Source: Xiphydria camelus
Lineage: Eukaryota; Arthropoda; Insecta; Hymenoptera; Xiphydriidae
Length of the DNA: 64,000 nt
Reading direction: 5' to 3'
Assembly: GCA_963678675.1 (NCBI GenBank)
Contig: OY783192.1
Coordinates: forward strand, 12,081,393-12,145,392
A program made the translations under genes and the position numbers. Position 1 is the first letter of the stretch. Each line of letters starts with the position of its first letter. Shown piece by piece: positions 10,301 to 19,265 of the stretch. The notes below the pieces were generated by a model. The model searched no databases, was not told the origin of the DNA, and saw only the letters and a list, made by a program, of their open reading frames with translations.

Positions 10301-11831
10301 AATTCTATTTTTTGTCACTAAGTGTCAAATACGAGGTTGACGATTTCACGCACTGCGCAGGTTATTTCACGCACTGCGCAACTTTTCACGAATTGGTGTG
10401 TGAAAGATGATTTCACATGCGTCGAGGACGCCCATGAAACCGAGTATTTGACACTGAGTGACAAAATAGTTATTTTCGTTATTAGGGCGTGAAGCGCTGT
10501 TTTTAACGAGTGTGAAGTTTGCCGCACGAGCGAAGCGAGTACGGCAATCACACTCGTTAGAACGGCGCGAAACAACCGAATAACGAATTCTATTTTTTGT
10601 CACTAAGTGTCAAATACGAGATTGACGATTTCACGTACTGCGCAGGTTATTTCACGCACTGCGCAACTTTTCACGAATTGGTGTGTGAAAGATGATTTCA
10701 CATGCGTCGAGGACGCCCATGAAACCGAGTATTTGACACTGAGTGACAAAAAAACATTGCACGATGCTCGGAGTGCGTGAAGTCGAGGGCCGGCCGCTTC
10801 GCTGTTCATCGTACAATTTTTGTCTCCCATTAATGAATGATTGGAGCCAATGAGCAACCATTGACCTTGACATAACATTTTCACCGTACACGCTACACAA
10901 CTCGCGATGAATTTCAGTCGCATTTTTATTTTTTCCGGTTAAAAAACGAATAACACCACGAACTTCACAATCGTCGGAAGGAGCGAGTGGAGTCTCTATG
11001 GCATCTGGGGCGTGACTGACCTTGCAATGAATGCACGCGCATAGGAATTTAGTGCGAGACACTGTAAATTACGCACGCAGGAAACCCTGGTTGTGATACA
11101 GCCGAATGCGCAAACCCTACCCCTATTGCGTACTGTACGAGGAAATTCGATTAGGAGTTCGGAAAGGACGATGAAGAGGTCCTCCTTTTTCCTAGCGTTC
11201 AATTACGTCTTTGCGCGGAGGGTTGCCTGTATTGTAATAGATACGAGTGAGAGTTTGAGCACCACCGGACCTGGAGCCGAACCTATCAATCCACGCGCTC
11301 CTTCCGGTATGAGAAACTTCTTAGAAACCAGAATTAGCAAAGTAAATAAAACTTGTCTTGTTCATTTTGGATCCAAAGAGGAAAAGGAAACCCCGACGTG
11401 AGTCTTTTCTAGTAATATAACAGACGAGGCATCGGTTTCTCATTTTTCCCTTGATTCGTTTCTTTCCACTAACCCGTGGGAAATGATAAGAATTCTCCCC
11501 GACCTTTCAGATTATAGAATGCCTCACGGAGGCGGTCGACTCATTGAACAACTTTAATTGCACCAACCCCGGCAAACTCGCGCAATTGTTCGTAAAGACG
11601 ACCGCCTGCGTCCTTGCGAAGACTCGCTGCAGCTTGTCAAATCCAATCACCGGTGTGCTCCAGGAGGCGGAGATTGCGAATAAGTTTCGAATACCATCAA
11701 GCAGCGCGATACAAGTCAACACGGATTACGACATCAATATTGTACATATACCATTCATATATGGCAAAGGCGATACGTGCGTAAAGAACAGAAATTTTGC
11801 ACAGGCCGGTTGGCCAAGTGCAATTTGCTAA
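4390..11831 (+). CDS. Cysteine-rich secreted protein, four exons
   Basis: Proposed exons are 4390-4595, 4671-4821, 4946-5038 and about 11511-11831, giving roughly 256 residues. Residues 1-23 form a signal peptide (ATG at 4390; hydrophobic core IAMLLVI; cleavage after EAFA). The mature part has about 13 cysteines, including ACYGCFFRA, TTCANSYL and TFLECIRQV, with possible N-glycosylation at NATY and NCT. The 4821/4946 and 5038/11511 junctions are clean GT-AG, phase 0. The first intron is uncertain. Another acceptor at 4622 would leave only 27 bases. A frame from 4623 (CKNDAVVEPAMQ) becomes continuous with exon 2 if one G is removed near 4671, so a small indel is likely. I do not recognise the family. 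The last intron (5039-11510) is filled with nested transposons. Confidence 0.55.
5039..5682 (+). other. Start of large intron; TA microsatellite and eroded palindrome
   Basis: Intronic DNA begins at the donor GTAATT (5039). It contains a (TA)n run at about 5226-5243 and a degenerate inverted repeat at about 5245-5485 (GAACAATCGAATATTTG pairing with AAATATTTAGTTGTTC). No coding region is seen. Confidence 0.5.
5683..7069. repeat. 1.39 kb palindromic element
   Basis: Arms of about 650 bp (5683-6340 and 6420-7069) are near-perfect inverted copies, beginning TGGGGCATTTCAC and ending in the complement. They meet around 6376 at an AT-rich spacer. No transposase is encoded. It lies in the last intron of the secreted-protein gene. 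No clear target duplication was identified. Confidence 0.8.
7650..7880. repeat. Nested palindrome
   Basis: GGTATTAATTAGAGACCTA near 7648 pairs with the region ending near 7883. The stem continues through TGTCACGG (about 7712 and 7814) to a short loop near 7760. It is inserted near the centre of the 7137-9843 element. Confidence 0.7.
7883..8177. repeat. Nested palindrome with a duplicated right arm
   Basis: A stem of CCCACCAAAGTGGCGTGG and following bases pairs with GCCACGCCACTTTGGTGGG at 8025-8047. A second right arm with the same sequence ends at about 8166, and a similar CATGC-centred loop segment (GCATGCCACTACGAGTTG) recurs before it. The unit is therefore one and a half hairpins long, probably after unequal exchange. 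Confidence 0.65.
8178..9312. mobile_element. Non-autonomous element with CCTCAAGG and GGACTGCGCAGTCC words
   Basis: Terminal inverted repeats start GGTAGCCACAGACGTACAGT at 8178 and end with the complement at 9312. Inside, CCTCAAGG/CCTTGAGG and palindromes such as GGACTGCGCAGTCC and GGACTGTACAGTCC recur. The left arm is interrupted by the MITE at 8200-8780, leaving about 550 bp of own sequence. Confidence 0.7.
8200..8780. mobile_element. PIF/Harbinger-like MITE, 581 bp
   Basis: Ends read GGGGCCTATTTCAC and its complement, flanked by TTA (8197-8199 and 8781-8783). The uninterrupted right arm of the host element reads the same bases across one TTA (near 9288-9300), which proves the 3-bp duplication. 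GGGGCC termini and TTA are typical of Harbinger MITEs. Inner palindromes include GACATGTC and GTCGTATACGAC. No transposase is present. Confidence 0.75.
10008..10167 (+). pseudogene. Mariner transposase N-terminal fragment
   Basis: The ATG at 10008 opens about 52 residues of the mariner paired-like DNA-binding region (CEVRGVIRFLTGK, HRELCGVYGEDVMSRSM), followed by a stop just after VVRW. A full mariner transposase is about 345 residues, so this is the first helix-turn-helix only. Confidence 0.75.
10184..10752. repeat. Two tandem copies of a 282-bp unit
   Basis: Units start ATAGTTATTTTC at 10184 and 10466 and end GAGTATTTGACACTGAGTGA. Each contains TTTCACGCACTGCGCA twice, a GCGAAGCGAG word and an inverted pair (TAACGAGTGTGA against TCACACTCGTTA). 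The unit has interrupted the mariner sequence. Confidence 0.8.
10755..10998 (-). pseudogene. Mariner transposase N-terminal fragment, inverted copy
   Basis: The copy encodes the same N-terminal region plus a little more (HRELCSVYGENVMSRSM, then FINGRQKLYDEQRSGRPS), which runs to the usual boundary between the two DNA-binding motifs. The expected start codon is ATA instead of ATG, and the frame ends in unrelated repeat DNA. Confidence 0.75.
11063..11510 (+). other. Distal intron of the secreted-protein gene
   Basis: This sequence precedes the acceptor at about 11509-11510 and ends in a pyrimidine-rich CCCCGACCTTTCAG. It is less repetitive than the DNA before it and probably belongs to the original intron. 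An open frame at about 11093-11401 is unlike any protein I know. Confidence 0.45.
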
Positions 11832-11882
11832 TATTTAAAAAGGTGTATAGGTACACCCATGAAAAATATTCACACGTAAAAA

Positions 11883-11888
11883 AATAAA
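11883..11888 (+). promoter_or_regulatory. Poly(A) signal of the secreted-protein gene
   Basis: AATAAA lies about 52 bases after the stop codon ending at 11831, a suitable place for 3' end formation. Confidence 0.5.
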
Positions 11889-12711
11889 TCAAGGACTATA
11901 TAAACCATACAAAAATCATTTCCTCCAATCCTCAAAAAAATGAATCAATCGAACTAAATAAAAATAATGTTTGCCTAAAAAAGGGATTGAAATCCGAATA
12001 TATGATACAGTACGCTCTCGATACTTTTCCGCCGACGAGTCTGTAGGGGAAGAGATAAGGCTTCTTCCACCCAACATACTTACGCTCAGCGCTTTGTTTG
12101 TGTTTTTGTATCAATGAGTCGCGTTTCCCTTGATAATTTTCCGCGCGCCGAGCACCACAAAGCCTGCGCTGTGAATATTTTGAGTATCGACGAGTCGATA
12201 GTGCTATACAAAATAGCTTAAACTCATATCCGCAAAAAGATTATCATTTTTTAAATGAAACTCGATATTTTCATTCTTACGAAAGTTGTACAGCTCGTCG
12301 AAACTAACAAAAGAAAAAATGTAAGGTGGAATGACCATCCATTAAATGGTTTGTGAAATATTGCCGCCCAAAAGTACAAGAATAAGTACAAGTAAAAGGG
12401 AATTAAGTGTGGATCAATACCTGAATCTCTCCATAAAAAAGAATCGAGAGAATGGTCCTGTGACCGGATGCACGGTCAAGCCCGATATGTAGGCCAAGCA
12501 GTACGGAAACAATTTAACATTATTTTCAAAACTTTTTTTATTTTGTAAATATGTAGTGACTACATTTATATTTAATAATCTTAATTGTCAACTCTCACAG
12601 AGATCCGCAATATATTGAAATAATAAATAAAGTGGTTTTTGCTAATAAATTGCAAAATAAAAATGCAAAAACTTTGCTAATTTGCAAAAATGTTAAAACC
12701 AATATTCTGAA
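11889..12711. other. Intergenic DNA, no feature recognised
   Basis: AT-rich DNA with short frames only. I see no gene, palindrome or repeat family in this stretch. Confidence 0.4.
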
Positions 12712-12990
12712 ATCTCAATTGAAGCTATTAGTGCATGAAGGTGTTAACTCACTTTTTAAGTTAACACCTTCTTGCTCCAAATATGCTCGACAAAACTTAA
12801 GTTAACGTGTTTTGAACTTCAGTTTTTAAGGTCCCTGGTGACATCTATGAACCAGAGTCTGTACTAACGCAAAGAAAATGAGTTAATACCTTCATACATA
12901 CCATTTTCGGCATTTTAATAAAAAATGAGTTAAGACCTTCATGCACTAATCCTAATCCTAATAGCTTCAATTGTAAACCCGCTTTGAGAT
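12712..12990. mobile_element. Palindromic MITE
   Basis: CAATTGAAGCTATTAG followed by TGCATGAAGGTGTTAACTC pairs with the inverted sequence near 12920-12975. The right arm has an extra direct repeat (CTAATCCTAATCCT). The inside is short and non-coding; GTTAAC pairs occur repeatedly in it. Confidence 0.6.
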
Positions 12991-13055
12991 CCACAACGTT
13001 GTCATTTTTTCAAAAACTAGTTTCTTTTAAATAACTAAGAAAAAATTGCAAAGAT

Positions 13056-14038
13056 CCCAGGTAGCACACTGACGTTAGAATAACGTCTCAGACGCCATTT
13101 TTTGGTCAGTATAGGGTTTCAGACGTCAATTGTCGTAATATTAACGTCACAGAGACGTCATATTTACGACGTACCTTGGACGTCAAAATTTAACGTCTTT
13201 TTGACGGAACTATTCTGTCATTTTTAATGACGAACGAGACTTAGAAAAATTTCGATCTCCTGCATATAGGTATAGGGACTTGAAAATTTATTTGTGAATA
13301 AATGGACAAAAATTGTAATTAGTTCAATTATTAAATCAATAAATTATTTCATTTCGAGTCTCCAGAGTATGTTGAGCAAGTTATAAACTATACTGTTTAT
13401 TAAAAAGCACAGATTATTAAAGTAAATGAAAGACAATCAATTAATGTAGGATGAATAAATATTCATATAATTATTTATTTATTTATATTTATTTATTATT
13501 TATATCTTGCATAAACGCAAATTGATATTAATATCAATTTGCGTCTATGCAAGAATATTTATCAAAAGGTACAATCATAAATTTAGAAAAATGTTGAGAA
13601 AAGAATAATACAACTATAAAATCTTATTTATTCAAGCTCTTTCTTATTGACAGGAAAAGCAATATACATTTATTCATCAAGCTTCATATGAACACCAATA
13701 GTAATAATATTCTTAACCACAAGAGCGTGCAGCAGATGAGGACTCGAGGACACCGATCGATCAACGAAGTTAAGCAGCGAAAAGTTCGGACACTCTCTAG
13801 TTGGATGGGTGACCGCTCACGATGAAAAGATATACGTCAGACCTAACCTTTTAGAACCGTTATTTTTTACGTCATCACAACGTCAGGTAGAACGTCATTA
13901 TGACGTGATTTTTCTGACGTCGTGTGGATGTGCAATTAAGCCGTCTTTGCGACGTTAAAATAACGTCATATTTTTCGTCATCTGACGTCAGAACTGACCT
14001 TCAAAAAACGTCATTTCGACGTTGATGTGCTACCTGGG
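13056..14038. mobile_element. ACGTC-word non-autonomous DNA element
   Basis: Termini read CCCAGGTAGCACA at 13056 and the complement ending at 14038, with AT on both outer sides. Dense ACGTC/GACGT words occupy the first and last roughly 180 bases, in both orientations. The core contains a small palindrome at 13507-13553, an AT-rich run (13465-13505) and a 5S rRNA-like stretch. Part of the core is shared with the ACACTG element at 45008-47219. Confidence 0.7.
13738..13818 (+). pseudogene. 5S rRNA-derived segment
   Basis: GATCAACGAAGTTAAGCAGC followed about 26 bases later by TGGATGGGTGACCGC matches the box A and box C control regions of animal 5S rRNA in the right order and spacing. The two ends of 5S rRNA are missing or unrecognisable, so it is not a functional rRNA gene. 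It may act as an internal RNA polymerase III promoter or be captured SINE3-type sequence. Confidence 0.6.
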
Positions 14039-14689
14039 ATGTTGCATACTTTCTTTGCAACAAATAATTGCAATCTAAATATTGAAATTACTGTTTCGAA
14101 TGTTAACGTGGATCTTACAACCCGAATAGATGCTCGAAACATATCAAACATTTTAATAATTTTTTAACCCAATTTTTTGCTGTAGTTTATAAGAAAAAAT
14201 ACAAAAGTTTTCAAGCAAGGTTGCAAATACTTTAATCGATAATTAGCGTCTTCGACTAAGTTCTTAACTCAGTAAGTATTTCGCAACGTGTTGAAGTTTT
14301 TAATAAAATCGATTTTTTGCCATTTTGAACGATTTTTGTACTGGTATAAATATAAAAGATTTGCAAAATTGAGTCAATATTAAAACTGTTATTTCAAGAT
14401 CTGGTCAAAATTTGCAACCCCCCATGAAAATTAATGCGCACTCTCTCTCACAACAGAATAAAATACAACACGTACATGATAACTGCTAACAGAACAAGAA
14501 ATAAAATTAAGCGAGAAAGATATATAAGATATAGCTATATGGATTGCGATTGAGTATAATACTTGGTATGGTGGTTGCGAGTCGAGATGAAGCTTGAGAG
14601 CGTCTAAGTGTGATCGGAGAGAATTCGAATTAGGCAACAGCAGCGGAAATTGTTGGTCAGTAAGTCAGTAGTCTGTGAAAAGTTGGCAG
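14039..14689. other. AT-rich stretch, no gene recognised
   Basis: No coding sequence is recognised. The last part, from about 14580, may already be the 3' side of the minus-strand LINE fragment. Confidence 0.35.
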
Positions 14690-15574
14690 GTCGTAGGCGC
14701 TATTCCGGTTGATTGGCATAAAGTTCAGTAATCCTGGGAATGTCAGACATGGAATTGATTATTTGCACTAATCCTCCATCATGTGCCTTAGCAAAAACCG
14801 TAGAGTTTCTGCACCAGACATATTTAAACCCTACGCCCTTTAGGGCAATTTTTGGCAGTAGAAATGAGCTTCATTATACTCGCTGATTGGAGTTGACTAA
14901 CAGAAATCACAGGATCACCGCTGTGAACGAGTCATCCGTGATGCAAGAATAGTCAATTTGAGAGAACTTGAGAGAACCGAATGACCTTTTACCAGAGAGC
15001 AGTCGAGTAGCTGTTGATGGACCCTTGCAGACCAATCAAAGGTAGTTTTGGTGAACGAGGTGAGGTATGTAGCGGTCTCACTAGTTGAGCTCTTCCTCAG
15101 CAGCCTAGCACTGACAAGTTCGCCGGAATCAAGGTTGACTTTCAATGTATTGGCCATTGCTTTAGTAATTCCCAGGAGACACTTGACACTAGCCACTGGA
15201 CCAAACGAAAATCCAGAGATAGCGAGTTCGCAGGCATTCTTGACGCTGGAGTGATCACGCTGCATATTGAGCACACTAGCATTCATCGCAGCAGCAAGTC
15301 TAGAATAACCAGATGTAGACGGACCATCGGTGTCACTCTGGATGCATTGGTCTAAGCGGGTTTCCAAATCGCTAATCGTCTTCCTTATTTCTTCATTTCC
15401 TCGTGCTAACTGGTCAGTCTTAGCCGCAAGTGTATCAGTCTTGCTGGAGAGCTGGTCAGTTGTATTTTTGAGTGTTGCCATGTCAGTGACAACATATTCG
15501 ATAGCAACTGTAAAGAGTTGTAGCTCCTGGAGAAGCTTGTGGAGAAGCGTAGTAAAAAGTTCGTGTCGCTGCAA
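14690..15574 (-). pseudogene. LINE ORF1 with Baculo_FP-like C-terminus, frameshifted
   Basis: Read on the minus strand, this starts with a heptad-rich coiled coil (TTDQLSSKTDTLAAKTDQLA, about residues 35-55 of the long frame). It continues into a domain like the ORF1 proteins of CR1/Jockey-type LINEs (LLGITKAMANTLKVNL, SARLLRKS). After a frame change near 15020, the stretch around 14800-14880 reads GVGFKYVWCRNSTVFAKA, the FK(Y/F)VW.RN.(T/G) signature of Baculo_FP-type domains. These proteins bind the LINE RNA. No reverse transcriptase follows, so the copy is truncated. No ATG is seen at the start of the long frame. Confidence 0.6.
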
Positions 15575-15694
15575 ACGACTGAGTTATACTTATTCAAATG
15601 GGTTGACGTAGGAAATCTTCTGAGAAATATCTCCAACAATTCTGTATACTTTATAACAATCTTCTCTCATAATACCAGGTAACCTAGCGTATCA

Positions 15695-15912
15695 CTGCTA
15701 CTCAAAAAAGGAAATCGTTACATTCTAACTCTGCTACTCGAAAAAGGAAATCTTTATCTTCTAACACTGCTATTCGAAAAAGGAAATCGTTATCTTTTCT
15801 AACTGCTACTCGAAAAAGGAAATCTTTATCTTGTAACACTGCTACTCGAAAAAGGAAATCGTTATCTTCTAACTCTGCTACGCGAAAAAGGAAATCGTTA
15901 TCTTCTAACTAT
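15695..15912. repeat. Tandem repeat of about 37 bp, six copies
   Basis: Copies of CTGCTACTCGAAAAAGGAAA plus TCGTTATCTTCTAACA follow each other with small changes (some read CTTTATC). The array lies immediately upstream, in transcriptional sense, of the minus-strand LINE ORF1, the position of a 5' UTR. Confidence 0.85.
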
Positions 15913-17284
15913 CCAGGATAACCTCAAAATATTTCGACGATATCTCTCTTTCAAAATTAACTCTGTTGCAGTTACTCACGCACTAGCCGAGCAATTTATC
16001 ATCTGTTTTGGTTGCCCTCGTGCTATCATACCAATCAGGGAAGCAAGGGAAGCATCTTCTTTGTTAGTCAATTCTCAAAAATGTTTGCAAAATTTTTAAA
16101 CTGCAAAGATTTACTTCCACTGCATTTCATCAAACGTAAACGTCACGGTTTGATTATAATTGGATTGGACCACATGAGATTGTCGAGATTGCACTAAATA
16201 GCACTAAGGAAAAACTGTGTTCATGCGAATAAGTTAAAATTAGCTCTCATCAGACTAGATAACATCGGTGAAAATACACGGACCAACTTAAAATGACCTT
16301 TATATTTTTTGAAATTACATTAAGGTTCGGAAATTACGTTAAGGTTTTGAAATTATATTAAGATTTGACATATTATATTAAGATTTGACATTATATTACG
16401 GTTTTGAAATTATATTAAGGTTTTGATATTATCTTAAGGTTTTGAAATTATATTAAGATTTTACATTACATTAAGATTTGACATTATTATATTACAGTTT
16501 TAAAATTATTCACGAGAATAAGTTTACGAAAAATGTTTTGAGAAACATTTTTTTTTTTTAAAGGGAGAAGGTGTCGCGTACGCAACTAGACGCGATTTGG
16601 AATCGATATAACCTTCGAGAGTTCTAGGATTTATGGCGGTAAAACTCAAATGTCAAATGATTTTGAATGCTGTTATTCTTCCGAGAAATAATGTACGGGT
16701 GAGTTCCCACGGAAAGAAAAGCGTATCGAATATTAGGGTACCGGTAACTGCGAAATTTATAAACTTCCGGCCGCCGCGAGTTTGGTTTGCGAGATCAACA
16801 GCTAGGTATAAACACCTTCTTCCATATCAGCGACTGAGTTTTGGCGACTCGAGAAGTCGTAAACGATATCGCGTAGTATTTCTGATTTATAAACGAGTTC
16901 GCCGAATTCGCCCTTCTTTGAAGTCACGTAATTATGAGTGTGCGAGTGCAGATTGAGAATGAGAAAAACCGTTGTAACGATCCGCGACTAGCGTTTCGAT
17001 TGGTGCCCTCCTCCTACCGAGGGGCTGGGCTTATGTAATTAAAAAGGGTATTTCGACGCTCGAGCAGAGCAGATCAATCTTTTATCTACGTTGCGCAACG
17101 ACTGTGAAATACGGCGATCATCAAACTATCAAACAGTTTCCAAGTCTTTTATTTTCTCGTTTCCCCGCGTTTTTGAGCAGTGCCTTAACGCTCCACGGGC
17201 CCGGACCTGCCCTCTGGATTCGGCGAGGACTGCCGGCTTGGCACGTAACACGCGCACGCCTGTGCTACCGCCTGCCAACCCGCC
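15913..17284. other. Non-coding stretch with one tandem array
   Basis: Apart from the array at 16316-16510 I see no clear element. The GC-richer part from 16560 to 17230 has open frames (for example 16633-16956) rich in arginine but unlike any protein I know. It may be part of a 5' region of an undetected gene. Confidence 0.35.
16316..16510. repeat. Tandem array of 16-18 bp AT-rich units
   Basis: Variants of ATTAAGGTTTTGAAATTAT and ATTAAGATTTGACATTAT alternate about a dozen times with irregular spacing. Confidence 0.75.
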
Positions 17285-17402
17285 TACTAGTGTCGGTTTT
17301 TTTTTCAAACCCTACCCGGGATTCGAACCTGCGCTCTTTAGGATATGAGATGCTTCGAGACTGGGAATGCTTTCGCTTTCTACCAATTGCGCCACCCAGG
17401 GC
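17285..17402 (-). repeat. tRNA-like module (SINE-type), copy 1
   Basis: On the minus strand TGGCGCAATTGGTAGAAAG matches a tRNA D-arm/box A and GGTTCGAATCCCGGG matches the T-arm/box B. It is followed by TTTGAAAAAAAAACCGACAC. The distance between boxes is about 18 bases longer than in a normal tRNA, so it is not a functional tRNA gene. Related copies lie near 34.2, 38.5, 41.9, 42.7 and 52.25 kb. Confidence 0.7.
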
Positions 17403-17596
17403 CGCGTCTAATGAGTGGCCATTTCGTGCCACGCACAAAGGCGCGCATGAAGGTGCACTAGTCATGGGGCGCCAAAAGGCCTCATACCTTTTCTAGAAAA
17501 GGGCGCCAAACACGAAGGCGCCTCATCATCTAGAAGCGGCCCTGGTGCCACCGACTCTTCAACAGGTGTTAGTCGACTAGGTCATACATATACAAT

Positions 17597-17690
17597 CGAT
17601 ATCTCGGCTAAAATATTTAAATAAATATTTAATTCAAATATTTTTGCCGAGATATCTCAGTGTTGCATTGTGTAAAGGCCGGTTTATACA
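17597..17690. mobile_element. Small palindrome (GAGATATCTC family), copy 1
   Basis: ATATCTCGGCTAAAATATTT pairs with AAATATTTTTGCCGAGATAT, followed by CAGTGTTGCATTG and AAGGCCGGTTT. The family recurs at 41706-41826, 42563-42645 and 52312-52395, each time next to a tRNA-like module. In this copy the left outer part is missing. Confidence 0.65.
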
Positions 17691-17698
17691 GGGCGTTA

Positions 17699-18541
17699 CT
17701 TAATGATAGGCCGTAATTGCAAGGGCACATTACTGAATCAATTTCCAGTAGAAAAGTTCATATTAACATGTGCCCTAAAATGTTTGGTTTTCAAGATACA
17801 GGACGCCAGTTTTTAAAAAATCGGTTTTTTAATAATATCTCAAAGATCCTTGTGCCGATTTTGTTGACATTTGGCACTATTGTTTATTGTAATAAGACGC
17901 TAAGTTAGCACTAACTAGAAGATAATTATGAGTTCCAGTGGCATCCCGGAATGCAATTAAGTGGTTTTTATTTTTTTCCTCAAAAACGAAGTGAGGTACG
18001 AAGTAATGTCAAGAGATAAAAAAGTTGTATTTTTTTAGCGGCTTAATCTGAAAAAATATAAAATTTTAAAAAAAGTCAGTGGCGTACACTTTTTTTGCCA
18101 ATATTATTCGTGAGACTGTCCCCCGGGACGCCACTGGAACTCATAATTATCTTCTAGTTAGTGCTAACTTAGCGTCTTATTACAATAAATAACAGTGCCA
18201 AATGTCAACAAAATCGGCACAAGGATCTTTGAGATATTATTAAAAAACCGATTTTTTTAAAAACATTGACGTCCTGTATCTTGAAAACCAGACATTTTAG
18301 GACACATCGCACACCTAGATCAAAACAGTATCAACTCAAAAAAACTTGTTGTTCAAAAAAAGTAAACCCCTTATCACATATCGACATGAGAATCAGTTTT
18401 ATGCAATTTCTGAAAAACAATTTTTTTTTCGAGTTGATACTGTTTTGATCTAGGTGTGCGACATATTAATATGAACTTTTCTACTGGAAATTGATTCAGT
18501 AATGTGCCCTTGCAATTACGGCCTATCAAAGTAACACCCTG
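17699..18541. mobile_element. Palindromic TA-flanked element (CAGGGTGTTAC ends)
   Basis: CAGGGCGTTACTT at 17699 pairs with AAGTAACACCCTG ending at 18541, with TA outside both ends. Arms of about 350 bp pair closely around 18040-18060. The right arm is enlarged by the nested MITE at 18308-18460. There is no coding content. Confidence 0.75.
18308..18460. mobile_element. Nested 153-bp MITE
   Basis: CGCACACCTAGATCAAAACA at 18308 is repeated inverted up to 18460. ACAT flanks both ends (18304-18307 and 18461-18464). The opposite arm of the host palindrome reads through this position without the insert (around 17765-17775), supporting a 4-bp duplication. Confidence 0.7.
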
Positions 18542-18546
18542 TATAT

Positions 18547-19265
18547 GGGTCATTCCATGTCACCTTTTAGTAGTACATAGAAACTTTTGGGTCTCTGATT
18601 TAATTGTTGATTTTTTTTCAAGTATCTAATCAATATAAAAACTGGCCTAAATTTTCAGAACGATTCCATAAGTCGTTCAGCTGTTATTAATTTTGATATT
18701 TTTCATTTTTTTTCCTTTCATCACACACAATATGAAAAAATTTGTTTCCCTTCAAATTAACACACTATGAAAAAAATTACCCAAATTAAAAAATTGTATT
18801 TTTTTGTGAAGATTTCGAAAAAATGTTTTCTTTTTCATATTGCATTTTTTCTTGAAAATGGAAACAAAAAATGTATCTCAAAACAGACATTTTTAATTTT
18901 CATGATTTGTTTACACTAAATTTCTACATCTTTTACGGTAATTTTGAGAGTACTTAGAAAGTGGGGCCTCCTATAGGAATTTTGTAATGAATTTTTTAGT
19001 GACTTGAAAGAGTTAAATTTACAATTTTTTTTATTGTACAATTTTATTTTACAATCTTAACACATTCACTGCCGCTCTAATTTAGATACATTTTGCCCCA
19101 TCCCAACTTCAAGTTAATAATTCTAACGATAACAAAAAATATATAAAAATCATCAAAATTCCGAACCACGTGCACGCGCGTTTACGTCAAAGTACCTTTA
19201 CTCAAGTACCAGCCTACATACACACATGTAATTGCAGTGCCGAGTTCACTAGTTGATTTATCAGA
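18547..19265 (+). repeat. Dispersed repeat, left copy
   Basis: From GTCATTCCATGTCACCTTTT to CGAGTTCACTAGTTGAT this sequence matches the reverse complement of 30635-31324 with many small differences. I recognise no protein. The pair lies about 12 kb apart in inverted orientation. Confidence 0.7.

Larger units (their letters stand above)
9945..11062. mobile_element. Head-to-head mariner 5' fragments around a tandem repeat
   Basis: The 9945-10185 region and 10815-11050 are inverted copies of the 5' end of a mariner element: leader, start region and N-terminal transposase. They face each other across two direct repeats of about 280 bp. No DDE catalytic domain is present on either side, so both copies are dead. 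Confidence 0.75.

Noticed and set aside
11093..11401. Separate gene or extra exon in the distal intron
   Set aside because: No clear splice borders in frame, no ATG-led recognised protein and no similarity that I can name.
15695..15912. CRISPR-like direct repeats
   Set aside because: Adjacent units with no unique spacers; a simple tandem repeat.
16633..16956. Arginine-rich protein-coding gene
   Set aside because: Composition reflects GC-rich DNA; no domain, no conserved motif and no convincing start context.
17285..17402. Functional tRNA gene
   Set aside because: Boxes A and B are present, but their spacing is too long, the acceptor stem does not pair properly and the sequence is multicopy with a SINE-like tail.
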